A stretch of DNA of 64,000 bases from Sulfurovum sp. TSL6. GTDB lineage: Bacteria > Campylobacterota > Campylobacteria > Campylobacterales > Sulfurovaceae. The notes under the pieces were generated by a model. That model was given only the letters and a program-made list of their open reading frames with translations, did not search any database and had not been told where the DNA came from. Shown here in pieces: positions 27,881 through 35,688 of the stretch. Where the stretch lies: assembly GCF_019972115.1 (NCBI RefSeq), contig NZ_BPFJ01000001.1, positions 959,960 through 1,023,959 on the forward strand. Direction: 5' to 3'. The first letter of the stretch is position 1, and each line of letters begins with the position of its first letter. The position numbers were made by a program, and so were the translations under genes.

Positions 27881-28381
27881 TCAAACATACAACCCTCCAA
27901 ATCTATCACTATAGGTTAGATAAAGTCGCAGATCAAATTCAAACTGATGGTATGCCGGTTCGATATGGGTGCAAAGTTTGTAGAACGCTTTATTATGTGC
28001 TTTCTCTTTCATATGTGCCAATTCATGTGTCACTATCATCCGTAAAAAAGATTCAGGGACTTTTTTAAAAACATGTGAGATACGTATCTCATTTTTGGCT
28101 TTAAGCTTCCCTCCTTGTACACGTGATACAAAGGTATGTGTTCCAAGCGAAGCGTGGATATCACGTATCTTCGGATCATAAAGTACTTTGGAAATAGGTG
28201 AAGCATTGCGCATGTGGGTATTTTTGAGTTCCTGTACATAACTGTAAAGACTTTTATCGGTAGTATAGTCATGTGTTTTGGGATATTTTGAGAGAAGATA
28301 CTCTCCGAGTTTATTTTGATCTATGAGGGTTTGCACCTGTACTTTTAACTGGGTATCGTAACCATTAAGGTATTTTAGCAT
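27881..28381 (-). CDS. YgjP/WLM-type zinc metallopeptidase
   Basis: The 166-residue cytoplasmic protein has THELAHMKEKAHNKAF (about residues 113-128), a zincin HExxH motif with the spacing of the YgjP/DUF45 family. Upstream segments include THTFVSRVQGGKLKAKNEIR. The third ligand is probably in the CTHIEP region. Substrates of this family are largely unknown. It is followed on the same strand by the small ORF and helicase, 87 bases away. Confidence 0.8.
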   Translation of the reverse strand: MLKYLNGYDTQLKVQVQTLIDQNKLGEYLLSKYPKTHDYTTDKSLYSYVQELKNTHMRNASPISKVLYDPKIRDIHASLGTHTFVSRVQGGKLKAKNEIRISHVFKKVPESFLRMIVTHELAHMKEKAHNKAFYKLCTHIEPAYHQFEFDLRLYLTYSDRFGGLYV

Positions 28382-28426
28382 GAAGAATTATATCTCTTTT
28401 GAGTTAATTTTAGATACTATAACAGT

Positions 28427-29323
28427 ATGATATTTGATAATTTAGATACACTGCCTACAACGTTTGGAAGTAAAAGAAAGCCCCCTGCAGTACAACGTAA
28501 CTACCGTTCAAACATGATGCTCAATCCACTTAACCTCAAGCATTTAAACCGCATAGATGAGCATGATGCAGATATGATAACCCTCAACCTTGAAGATGCC
28601 ATTGCACCCTCACGTAAAAAAGAAGCCCTGCAGAACATCGCTTTCTTCCTCTCATACATGGAACACTCGAACTCCTTCATCATCGTGCGTACCAACCCTT
28701 TAGATGAAGGTGGAGCAGAAGAGATAGCATTTTTGAATGATTTTGGCTTTGATGCAGTGCGTGTGGCCAAGGTAAAAAACCAAACTGAGATAGCTCAGGC
28801 TCTTGCACTTCTCAGCGCAGATAAAGAGTTGCATATTTCACTGGAGACAAAAGAAGCCTTTGAAAAGTTAAGTACATTGCGTATAGATGAACGCCTTACC
28901 ACAGCGAACCTGGGTATTTTGGATCTTCTTACTTCACTTGATTTACCCCAGTCATTAGTGACACTGGATAATCCAACCATAGACTACATTCTCTCAAAGT
29001 TTTTAGTAGATGCAAAAACTGCAGGTATACACCCCATCTCATTTATGTTCCAGGAGTACAATGACACAGAAACCTTTAGAGCCTGGTGTGAACGAGAAAA
29101 GATGATGGGTTTTGAAACCAAAGCATGTATGGGTCCGAAACAGGTCCAGGTAGCCAATGAAATATTTAGTAAGAACAGCTATGAAATAGAAAGGGCTTTG
29201 CATATTAAAGAAGCTTTTGAAACCCATACTGCAGAAGGCATCAATGGATTCATGGATGATAAATACGGATTTATAGACGAACCGATCTATCGTGACAGCC
29301 TATTGGTTCTCAATAATAGTTAA
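28427..29323 (+). CDS. HpcH/HpaI aldolase / CitE-like lyase family protein
   Basis: The 298-residue TIM-barrel protein resembles citrate lyase beta and malyl-CoA/citramalyl-CoA lyases. Seen are NLEDAIAPSRK (about residues 53-63, metal-region Glu and Asp), IIVRTNPLDEGG (about 84-95) and LGILDLLTSLDLP. It likely cleaves or forms a 3-hydroxyacyl-CoA or related acid, but no alpha or gamma subunit or CoA transferase is nearby, so a classical citrate lyase is unlikely. It begins 46 bases from the divergent peptidase gene. Confidence 0.78.
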   Translation: MIFDNLDTLPTTFGSKRKPPAVQRNYRSNMMLNPLNLKHLNRIDEHDADMITLNLEDAIAPSRKKEALQNIAFFLSYMEHSNSFIIVRTNPLDEGGAEEIAFLNDFGFDAVRVAKVKNQTEIAQALALLSADKELHISLETKEAFEKLSTLRIDERLTTANLGILDLLTSLDLPQSLVTLDNPTIDYILSKFLVDAKTAGIHPISFMFQEYNDTETFRAWCEREKMMGFETKACMGPKQVQVANEIFSKNSYEIERALHIKEAFETHTAEGINGFMDDKYGFIDEPIYRDSLLVLNNS

Positions 29324-29332
29324 GGGTAACAA

Positions 29333-30319
29333 TTGAGATTTATTAAACTGTTATTGCTTACACTTCTTTTACCTTATTTTCTAGTTGCAAATGATGATCG
29401 TCCTCCTGTTCCTTATGATTTTCTAGCCAAAAAAGAGGTCAAAAACTTTATCAATATGATGGTTAAAAAACATCATTTCACACGCAGCTATATGACTGAT
29501 GTACTGGAAAGTGCAAAACTTGATCGTGACACACTCGCCCGATATACAGGAAAATATAAAGTAGGTACCACCAATGGTCCATGGGAACGATACAAGGCAC
29601 ATGTTCTTGATCCTGTCAGTCTAGACAAAGCGAAACAGTTTAAAAAGAGATATTATCAGACATTGCTAAAGGCAAGTAGACAATATCAGGTTGACATGGG
29701 TTACATTGTTGGATTTATAGGAGTGGAAAGCAAGTTTGGAGAATATAGTGGAGACTACAATGTATTAGATGCTTTGAGCACCCTCGCCTTTCATAAAAAC
29801 CGTATGAAAAAGTTTTTCAAGTCTGAGTTTGAACATCTCTTTTTAATGGCTAGAGAACAAGGCTATGATATCACAAAACTGCAGGGTTCTTTTGCCGGAG
29901 CCATGGGTATGGTACAACAAGTGCCTTCTGTATTCAGAAAGTATGGTATGGACTATAATCGTGACGGGAAAAAGGACCCATGGGATTTGGAAGATGCCAT
30001 TGGAATCATAGCAAAGTTTATGCAGAAAAACGGTTGGAGAAAAGGTGCACCTGTTGCTGTACCAAGTAAATTTAAAGGAAAACGCTATACGAAGCTTAAA
30101 ACAAGTCACAGACGAACATTACCATTGAGCACTATAATAAAACATGGTATTACGCCTTTAAAGCCTTTTAATGAGCCTAAAGCCTATCTGCTTAAAAATC
30201 GTAACCTTAGCCATGATGATATCTGGCTAGGCGCAAAAAACTTCCGTGTACTTACACGTTATAATAATTCAACAAGCTATGGTATGGCCATACACCTCAT
30301 TGCTGAAGAAGTCAAGTAA
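29333..30319 (+). CDS. mltB: MltB-family lytic murein transglycosylase
   Basis: The 328-residue protein begins with TTG, preceded by AAGGG six bases upstream. A signal peptide (residues 1-20) and the MltB core follow: GFIGVESKFGEYSGDYN with catalytic Glu (about residue 128), SFAGAMGMVQQVPS (about 184-197) and the metal-binding-like loop DYNRDGKKDPWDLEDAIG. It cleaves peptidoglycan glycan strands in the periplasm. No lipobox is seen, so it is probably soluble rather than an outer membrane lipoprotein. It overlaps the convergent GGDEF-EAL gene by 8 bases. Confidence 0.87.
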   Translation: MRFIKLLLLTLLLPYFLVANDDRPPVPYDFLAKKEVKNFINMMVKKHHFTRSYMTDVLESAKLDRDTLARYTGKYKVGTTNGPWERYKAHVLDPVSLDKAKQFKKRYYQTLLKASRQYQVDMGYIVGFIGVESKFGEYSGDYNVLDALSTLAFHKNRMKKFFKSEFEHLFLMAREQGYDITKLQGSFAGAMGMVQQVPSVFRKYGMDYNRDGKKDPWDLEDAIGIIAKFMQKNGWRKGAPVAVPSKFKGKRYTKLKTSHRRTLPLSTIIKHGITPLKPFNEPKAYLLKNRNLSHDDIWLGAKNFRVLTRYNNSTSYGMAIHLIAEEVK

Positions 30320-32165
30320 AAATATATTTTTCCTCAAAAGTAATTCTAGGGATTGACTCCTCGAAATAAAACCCTTGAAAGACATCACAGTCTATCTTGA
30401 TTAGAAAAACAAGCTGTTCAAATGTTTCCACGCCTTCAGCCACAATATTCAGATCAAAATTCTTTGCTATTGAGATAATGGTGCTGATCATTTTCTTATC
30501 ATCTTTACTGTCATTCAAATGTAATATGAACGATTTATCTATTTTTACTTCATCTATAGGTAACACTTTTAAATAACTAAGTGAAGAATACCCTGTGCCA
30601 AAGTCATCAATGGAAAATGAAATACCGACTTTTTTTAATCTATTCATCACACTAATCACTTTTTTCATATCTTCTGCGAAGACATGCTCGGTGATCTCAA
30701 AATATATTATTTGTTCATTCTCTTTTTTCGGAAAATAGATTTTGATCAAATTATCTACTTCATCTACAAATGTGTCACATAACAGTTGTCTCATACTAAT
30801 ATTTAGCGAAATAGATTTTAATTTCTTACCTTTTTGGTTCCATCTATTTACACTTTTAAATGTTTCTTTTAGCACATAGCTACCCACCTCTAAAATCAAT
30901 CCTGTATTTTCTGCTATGGGTATGAACTCTTCTGGATCAACTACACCTAACTCATAATCATACCATCTGATGAGGGATTCACAACCTACAAGTTTTTCAT
31001 CTTTATCAAACTGCGGCTGATAAAATACATCTATTTTATTTTCTTTTAATGCATAATGAAGTTTCTGTTCTATAAGAAGATGTCTTTCAACCCTCTGTGC
31101 AAGATCTTTATTAAATACTATAACCCCATCTCGTCCTTGGGCCTTTGCTTCATACATAGCTATATCTACTTCTCTAATAAAATTTGAACTATACATAAAT
31201 GAAGGGTCAATTTTATGTACTCCAATGCTTGCACTGATATGAAGATGATGACCATCAATAATATAAGGTTTTCGAATGACATTTAGCAATCCCTCTGCAA
31301 AACTACATGCAGGATCCCTATTAAATTCGTCTTCATTTAACTCTTTGCTTATCAGGATAAACTCATCACCACCTAAACGTGCCACCATATGTGTATCTTT
31401 TACATACCGTTTAAGACGTTCGGAGACGTCTATCAATAACTTATCGCCAATATCGTGTCCCAGCGAGTCATTAATGGTTTTAAAATGATCCAGATCTATC
31501 AGGAATATACATGCAGTTTTATGGTTCACTGCCAATCTTTCATTCAAAGACTCCATATACTCCATAAAATACCGTCGGTTATAGAGCCCCGTCAAGATGT
31601 CATGTTGGGCTTGGGAATAATTCTTCTGAAGTAATTGATTTGTATTATAGGAGGCATACAATAACACAGACAAAAATATAAGAGAAAAAATGGACAAAAC
31701 GTATCCATACCATGTATCGATAAGTGCAAAATAGATGGTCAAAGGCAACATCAAAGTAACTAAAATAGGGACAAATAATTTTTTATCAGAAATAAGCAGG
31801 GTTGATGCTACAACAGAAGCACCCAACTGTGTAAAAATGGCTATATAATGTAAATGATACTCATCATGTCCGACATACATCACAAATATCAATGACCAGG
31901 AAGAAAAAATGACATACATGAACCATGTAAGTTTTCTATACCATTTTCTTAAATGGTCTTCATCCATTTTATGTGTAGCAAATTCTTTATAAAGTCTCCA
32001 CCCATAATATGAAGTACATAACAATATACCATACCATACTAATGCGGGACCAGCAATATTAAAAATCCAACCAACTATGACATAAACAAGCCCTGGTATA
32101 AGGGAAAGCCCAACCATTACAAGAATTTGTTTCTGAAGAAAAGTATAATATTTTTGATGCTTCAT
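30312..32165 (-). CDS. Membrane GGDEF-EAL protein (c-di-GMP synthesis and breakdown)
   Basis: The 617-residue protein has six to seven N-terminal membrane helices (to about residue 175), then GGDEF (ARLGGDEFILISKE, about 265) and EAL domains. The EAL motif reads ESLIRW (about 393), but catalytic residues elsewhere look complete: SLNISM, ITEH, IDDFGTGYSSL, KIDKSFI, AEGVE. The RxxD inhibitory site before GGDEF is replaced (KDTH). Both activities are possible. This is the only visible c-di-GMP turnover enzyme in the window and could feed the riboswitches near 40 kb. Confidence 0.9.
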   Translation of the reverse strand: MKHQKYYTFLQKQILVMVGLSLIPGLVYVIVGWIFNIAGPALVWYGILLCTSYYGWRLYKEFATHKMDEDHLRKWYRKLTWFMYVIFSSWSLIFVMYVGHDEYHLHYIAIFTQLGASVVASTLLISDKKLFVPILVTLMLPLTIYFALIDTWYGYVLSIFSLIFLSVLLYASYNTNQLLQKNYSQAQHDILTGLYNRRYFMEYMESLNERLAVNHKTACIFLIDLDHFKTINDSLGHDIGDKLLIDVSERLKRYVKDTHMVARLGGDEFILISKELNEDEFNRDPACSFAEGLLNVIRKPYIIDGHHLHISASIGVHKIDPSFMYSSNFIREVDIAMYEAKAQGRDGVIVFNKDLAQRVERHLLIEQKLHYALKENKIDVFYQPQFDKDEKLVGCESLIRWYDYELGVVDPEEFIPIAENTGLILEVGSYVLKETFKSVNRWNQKGKKLKSISLNISMRQLLCDTFVDEVDNLIKIYFPKKENEQIIYFEITEHVFAEDMKKVISVMNRLKKVGISFSIDDFGTGYSSLSYLKVLPIDEVKIDKSFILHLNDSKDDKKMISTIISIAKNFDLNIVAEGVETFEQLVFLIKIDCDVFQGFYFEESIPRITFEEKYIFT

Positions 32166-32217
32166 ACATCTATTATATAATAATTTTGATATTTATTATA
32201 TAAGTATGACTTTTATC

Positions 32218-32589
32218 TTAATCCTCAAAAATTATAATATCATATGAACTTTTCGTAACCAATGCTTTGCTTGAATGTACAGAACCATGACGGTTTACTT
32301 TACTCAGTTCTTCACGTAATTGGTCTATCTCTTTTTGCATTTCATCTATCTGTTCTTTAAGCTGCAGAACAATATCAACCCCCGCAAGGTTCACACCCAT
32401 TTGACGTGTTAATCGTAAAATGAGTTTCATACGTTCAATATCACGCTGCGAATAAAGACGCATGCGCCCCTGAGTACGTGAAGGTTCAACCAAACCTTCA
32501 CGTTCATACTGTCTCAATGTTTGGGGATGTATGTCTAACATGGTAGCTACTACAGAGATTAGGTACACGGGTTCGTCATAACTATGCAT
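32218..32589 (-). CDS. hspR: HspR-like MerR-family heat-shock repressor
   Basis: The 123-residue protein has an N-terminal MerR HTH: PVYLISVVATMLDIHPQTLR, then QYEREGLVEPSRTQGRMRLYS. A helical dimerisation part (LKEQIDEMQKEIDQLREELSK) follows. This is typical HspR, which represses chaperone genes with DnaK as co-repressor. It lies 10 bases after the cbpA-like gene, an order common in Campylobacterota. It likely controls the promoter at 33495-33524. Confidence 0.88.
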   Translation of the reverse strand: MHSYDEPVYLISVVATMLDIHPQTLRQYEREGLVEPSRTQGRMRLYSQRDIERMKLILRLTRQMGVNLAGVDIVLQLKEQIDEMQKEIDQLREELSKVNRHGSVHSSKALVTKSSYDIIIFED

Positions 32590-32599
32590 ATAAAATCCT

Positions 32600-33457
32600 T
32601 TAGAGTTTTGCTTCGATCATCGCTTTTAGTTCATCATCCAATGTCTCTACATCAGGTAAAACCACATTGGCAACAAGATACAAGTCACCTTTTAATGCTG
32701 TTTTTCTGTCAGCGACACCTTTACCTTTTAGCCTGAATTTCTGACCATTCTTCGTATTCTTAGGTACTTTGAGTGAAACCTCTTTTTCTGGTGTATCTAT
32801 GGCGATCTTACCTCCAAAAAGTGCTTCTTTCAAAGGAACATCAAATGTTTTATAGAGGTTATCACCTTTTCTTTCATACTCATCCGAAGCTGCAACTTCT
32901 ACCTGTATAAGAAGGTCTCCTACATGTCCTTGGTATTGTTTACCTTTACCGCGTACACGCATGGTTTCACCGCTTTTAATGCCTGCCGGGATCTTAATGT
33001 CAAAATTCTGACCATTGGCAGAAACATTGTGTTTACCGCCATTGATCGCCACCATAAAAGGTACGGTGATACGTGCTTGCATATCGAGGTCAGGAGCACC
33101 AAACCCGCCAAAACCGCCTTGCGCTCCACCAAAACCGCCACCGAAGCCACCACCGCCTCCACCGAACATTTGTCTGAGTATCTCATCGAGGTCAACACCT
33201 CCGCCTTGTCTCTGTGCAAAATCATGGAAATTCTGTCCCCCGAACATTTGATCACCAAATTGGTCATATTGCGCTTTCTTCTCTGGATCTGAGAGTACTT
33301 CATAGGCTGCATTGATCTCTTTGAACTTCTCTACAGCACTCTCTTCTTTGTTAATATCCGGGTGGTATTTTCTTGCGAGTTTTCTATAAGATTTTTTAAT
33401 TTCGTCGGCAGAAGCGTTTTCACTGACACCGAGCGTTTCATATAAACTTTTTGACAT
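32600..33457 (-). CDS. cbpA: CbpA-type DnaJ co-chaperone
   Basis: The 285-residue protein has a J domain (residues 1-70) with [11 protein letters not shown] including HPD, a Gly/Phe-rich linker ([20 protein letters not shown], about 93-112) and two C-terminal substrate-binding beta domains. The DnaJ zinc finger is absent, placing it in the CbpA class. It stimulates DnaK ATPase and delivers clients. TAGGA precedes the ATG, and a strong promoter lies about 40-65 bases upstream. Confidence 0.9.
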   Translation of the reverse strand: MSKSLYETLGVSENASADEIKKSYRKLARKYHPDINKEESAVEKFKEINAAYEVLSDPEKKAQYDQFGDQMFGGQNFHDFAQRQGGGVDLDEILRQMFGGGGGGFGGGFGGAQGGFGGFGAPDLDMQARITVPFMVAINGGKHNVSANGQNFDIKIPAGIKSGETMRVRGKGKQYQGHVGDLLIQVEVAASDEYERKGDNLYKTFDVPLKEALFGGKIAIDTPEKEVSLKVPKNTKNGQKFRLKGKGVADRKTALKGDLYLVANVVLPDVETLDDELKAMIEAKL

Positions 33458-33494
33458 AGTATTCCTAAAATAATGGTTTTCTTTATTTTAAAAA

Positions 33495-33524
33495 ATTATA
33501 TCAGAAAAGTTTAGTCAATGTCAA
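33495..33524 (-). promoter_or_regulatory. Sigma-70-type promoter of cbpA-hspR
   Basis: On the minus strand TTGACA (33519-33524) and TATAAT (33495-33500) match consensus exactly, 18 bases apart. CTTGATTGACATTGACTAA overlaps the -35 region and could hold a degenerate HspR (HAIR-like) site, but it is not a clean CTTGAGT-N7-ACTCAAG. Confidence 0.75.
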
Positions 33525-33539
33525 TCAAGTTGGATGAAA

Positions 33540-33935
33540 TTATGGTTGATATGGTACTGTTTTATAGCCTTCATGTATCATCTTCATAATGCCACCTTTG
33601 AGGTTAGTGACCTTATAGCCTAGCCTGTCTGATAAAAATTCAGAAACAATACCCGTACGACTGCCTACTCTACATATGAGTGCAAAGGGCTCATCTTTCT
33701 TAACAACCATATCTAATTGTTTCAAAAAAGTCTCAACATTGAAATTGCCTTTTTCATCAAAAAACATAATGGTATAAGAACCTTTTACGATCCCTGTTTC
33801 TCTCCACTCTGCAGGAGTACGAATATCGATGATCTTTATATTTTTTTCAGCAAACTGAGGTGTTGCCCACACTTGCGTTAACTCTGCCATCAATGATGCT
33901 GTCATAAGGCATACACCTATAAATAGTTTCTTCAT
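33540..33935 (-). CDS. Secreted rhodanese-domain protein
   Basis: A signal peptide (MKKLFIGVCLMTASLMAELT) is followed by a single rhodanese domain of about 110 residues: IIDIRTPAEWRETGIVKGSY near the start and the active-site loop ALICRVGSRTG with catalytic Cys (about residue 99). It is a periplasmic sulfur-carrier or thiosulfate-handling protein in principle, fitting a sulfur-oxidising lifestyle, though single-domain rhodaneses are widespread. AAGGAAT precedes the ATG. Confidence 0.85.
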   Translation of the reverse strand: MKKLFIGVCLMTASLMAELTQVWATPQFAEKNIKIIDIRTPAEWRETGIVKGSYTIMFFDEKGNFNVETFLKQLDMVVKKDEPFALICRVGSRTGIVSEFLSDRLGYKVTNLKGGIMKMIHEGYKTVPYQP

Positions 33936-34035
33936 CTCTATTCCTTATAGTAATGATAATATGAGTTAAATCTTTTACATTATAACCAATTACAGTAAAG
34001 TAATCGTAGATTTCACACCCTTTAGAGTACAATAC

Positions 34036-34827
34036 ATGATGAATTTTATAACGATTAATGACATACACTTACCAGAACTCAACATTTACCATCAGTTCAG
34101 AGACAATGCTTTTACCTCTGACAACAGCTTTGTAGCTGACAGCCCCAAAGTAGTAAACTTGCTTCTAGAGACAGATATCCGTGTCAGAAGTATCCTGGCT
34201 ACACAAGAGTATTATGATACTTACTCACATCTTATCAAAGAGAAAAATATTCCTCAACTTTTTGTCGCAAGCAAAGCCCTGATGCAAGAGATTGTAGGGC
34301 ACAAGATACACCATAATGTAATGATGCATGGCACACGTCCGGAACCAACACCACTGGATGAACTTGATGACCAAATCATTATGCTAGATGAGATAAGTTC
34401 TACACAAAATATAGGCTCCATCGCACGCTCTGCTGCTGCAATAGGCATAAACTCATACCTATTGCCTGCACATGGACCACACCCCTACTCCAGACGGGCA
34501 CTTAGAGTCTCCATGGGACATATCAGTATGCTCAAAACACATTTATATGATGATATACATGAGACTATCATGACACTCAAAGAAAATGGCTACCGCATCT
34601 ATGCCGCAGAGGTCACGCATGACTCCACACCTCTTGCCTCTGTCAAAGTCGTAGATAAATGGGTACTGCTTATGGGTCATGAAGGTTCAGGCTTGTCAGA
34701 TGACATATTGGATCAGTGTGATGAAGTGGTCACCATAGAGATGACAGAAGGTGTGAAGAGCTTTAACGTAGGAGTTGCCGCTTCCATTATGATGTATCAA
34801 TTTAAACAAAGAGTTAACCATAATTAG
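34036..34827 (+). CDS. TrmH/SpoU-family RNA 2'-O-methyltransferase
   Basis: The 263-residue protein has an N-terminal substrate-binding part and a SPOUT knot domain. Motif 1 is ISSTQNIGSIARSAAAIG (about residues 117-134), motif 2 LLMGHEGSGLSDD (about 213-225) and motif 3 VTIEMTEGVKSFNVGVAASI (about 234-253). It methylates a ribose in tRNA or rRNA; the target cannot be told. Two consecutive ATGs are possible starts, without a clear ribosome site. Confidence 0.87.
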   Translation: MMNFITINDIHLPELNIYHQFRDNAFTSDNSFVADSPKVVNLLLETDIRVRSILATQEYYDTYSHLIKEKNIPQLFVASKALMQEIVGHKIHHNVMMHGTRPEPTPLDELDDQIIMLDEISSTQNIGSIARSAAAIGINSYLLPAHGPHPYSRRALRVSMGHISMLKTHLYDDIHETIMTLKENGYRIYAAEVTHDSTPLASVKVVDKWVLLMGHEGSGLSDDILDQCDEVVTIEMTEGVKSFNVGVAASIMMYQFKQRVNHN

Positions 34828-34858
34828 TATTAATAGTTATAAATAAGTTTAAAAACCA

Positions 34859-34887
34859 TTGTAAGTTAATTCTATTTTTGATATACT
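34859..34887 (+). promoter_or_regulatory. Candidate promoter of the wza-wzc unit
   Basis: TTGTAA (34859-34864) and TATACT (34882-34887) are separated by 17 bases, with the ATG 30 bases after the -10. No riboswitch or JUMPstart-like element is seen here. Confidence 0.5.
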
Positions 34888-34916
34888 CAAAATATATTAA
34901 AAAAAAGGGGTATATC

Positions 34917-35672
34917 ATGAAACGTATATTATTGTATCTAAGTGTGGCTCTTGCATTGGCAGGGTGTACAACTAAAGAGGATTTTGTTTTATTCCACGAA
35001 ACAAATATAAGTGAACCAAATGCGGAAAAACAGGTAATTGACTTAACCAGTGTTGCCAAATATGAATATAAGATCCAACCACATGATAGGATTTCTATTA
35101 CAATGTACAATCATCCTGAACTTGGTACAACAAGTGCTGCGAGTCAAAGACAAGATACCACAGGTGTATTAGTTGATGCAAATGGGTATGTGAGACTACC
35201 ACTTGTTAAAAATGTACATGTTGCCGGACTTTCTCAAAGAGCAGCACAACAAAAGATAGAAAAAGCCTATTCTGCTTTTCTTGAAGATGCAGAACTCTAT
35301 TTGGAAGTGCTAAACAAAAGAGCCTACATTCTAGGAGAAGTACGTAAACCTGGTGAAGTTATGCTATTTAATGAGAAAACTACACTTTTACAATTGTTAG
35401 CTAAAGCAGGTGACTTGACAGATTCTGCTAACAGACATGCGATCGTTATTTTGAAAAATAGATACAATAAAGTCTATACAGAGACTGTTGACCTAACAGG
35501 TACAAACTCCATCAAATTAGCCAACCTAATGATCTATCCTAACGACATAGTTTATGTAGCTCCAAATGATATAAAATCTATCAATGTTGGTATCAGTGAA
35601 ACTAATCCAGGACTACAACTCATAGGAAATATCATACAACCAGCTGTTCAGGTTAAATACTTAAATGATTAA
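34917..35672 (+). CDS. Wza-like polysaccharide export lipoprotein
   Basis: The open frame starts at 34878, but the ATG at 34917, preceded by AAGGGG, begins a lipoprotein signal (MKRILLYLSVALALAGC; Cys17). The polysaccharide-export domain is recognised by YKIQPHDRISITMYNHPELG (about residues 44-63) and one SLBB-like segment AYILGEVRKPGEVML. At about 251 residues it is shorter than E. coli Wza (379), as in many two-component export systems. It forms the outer membrane exit for the exopolysaccharide and is followed 16 bases later by the Wzc-like kinase. Confidence 0.88.
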   Translation: MKRILLYLSVALALAGCTTKEDFVLFHETNISEPNAEKQVIDLTSVAKYEYKIQPHDRISITMYNHPELGTTSAASQRQDTTGVLVDANGYVRLPLVKNVHVAGLSQRAAQQKIEKAYSAFLEDAELYLEVLNKRAYILGEVRKPGEVMLFNEKTTLLQLLAKAGDLTDSANRHAIVILKNRYNKVYTETVDLTGTNSIKLANLMIYPNDIVYVAPNDIKSINVGISETNPGLQLIGNIIQPAVQVKYLND

Positions 35673-35688
35673 TTAGAGAAGATAATAG

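Noticed and set aside
32920..33312. 130-codon minus-strand frame inside the cbpA-like gene
   Set aside because: Out-of-frame shadow of the Gly/Phe-rich region; the J-domain frame is clearly the real one.
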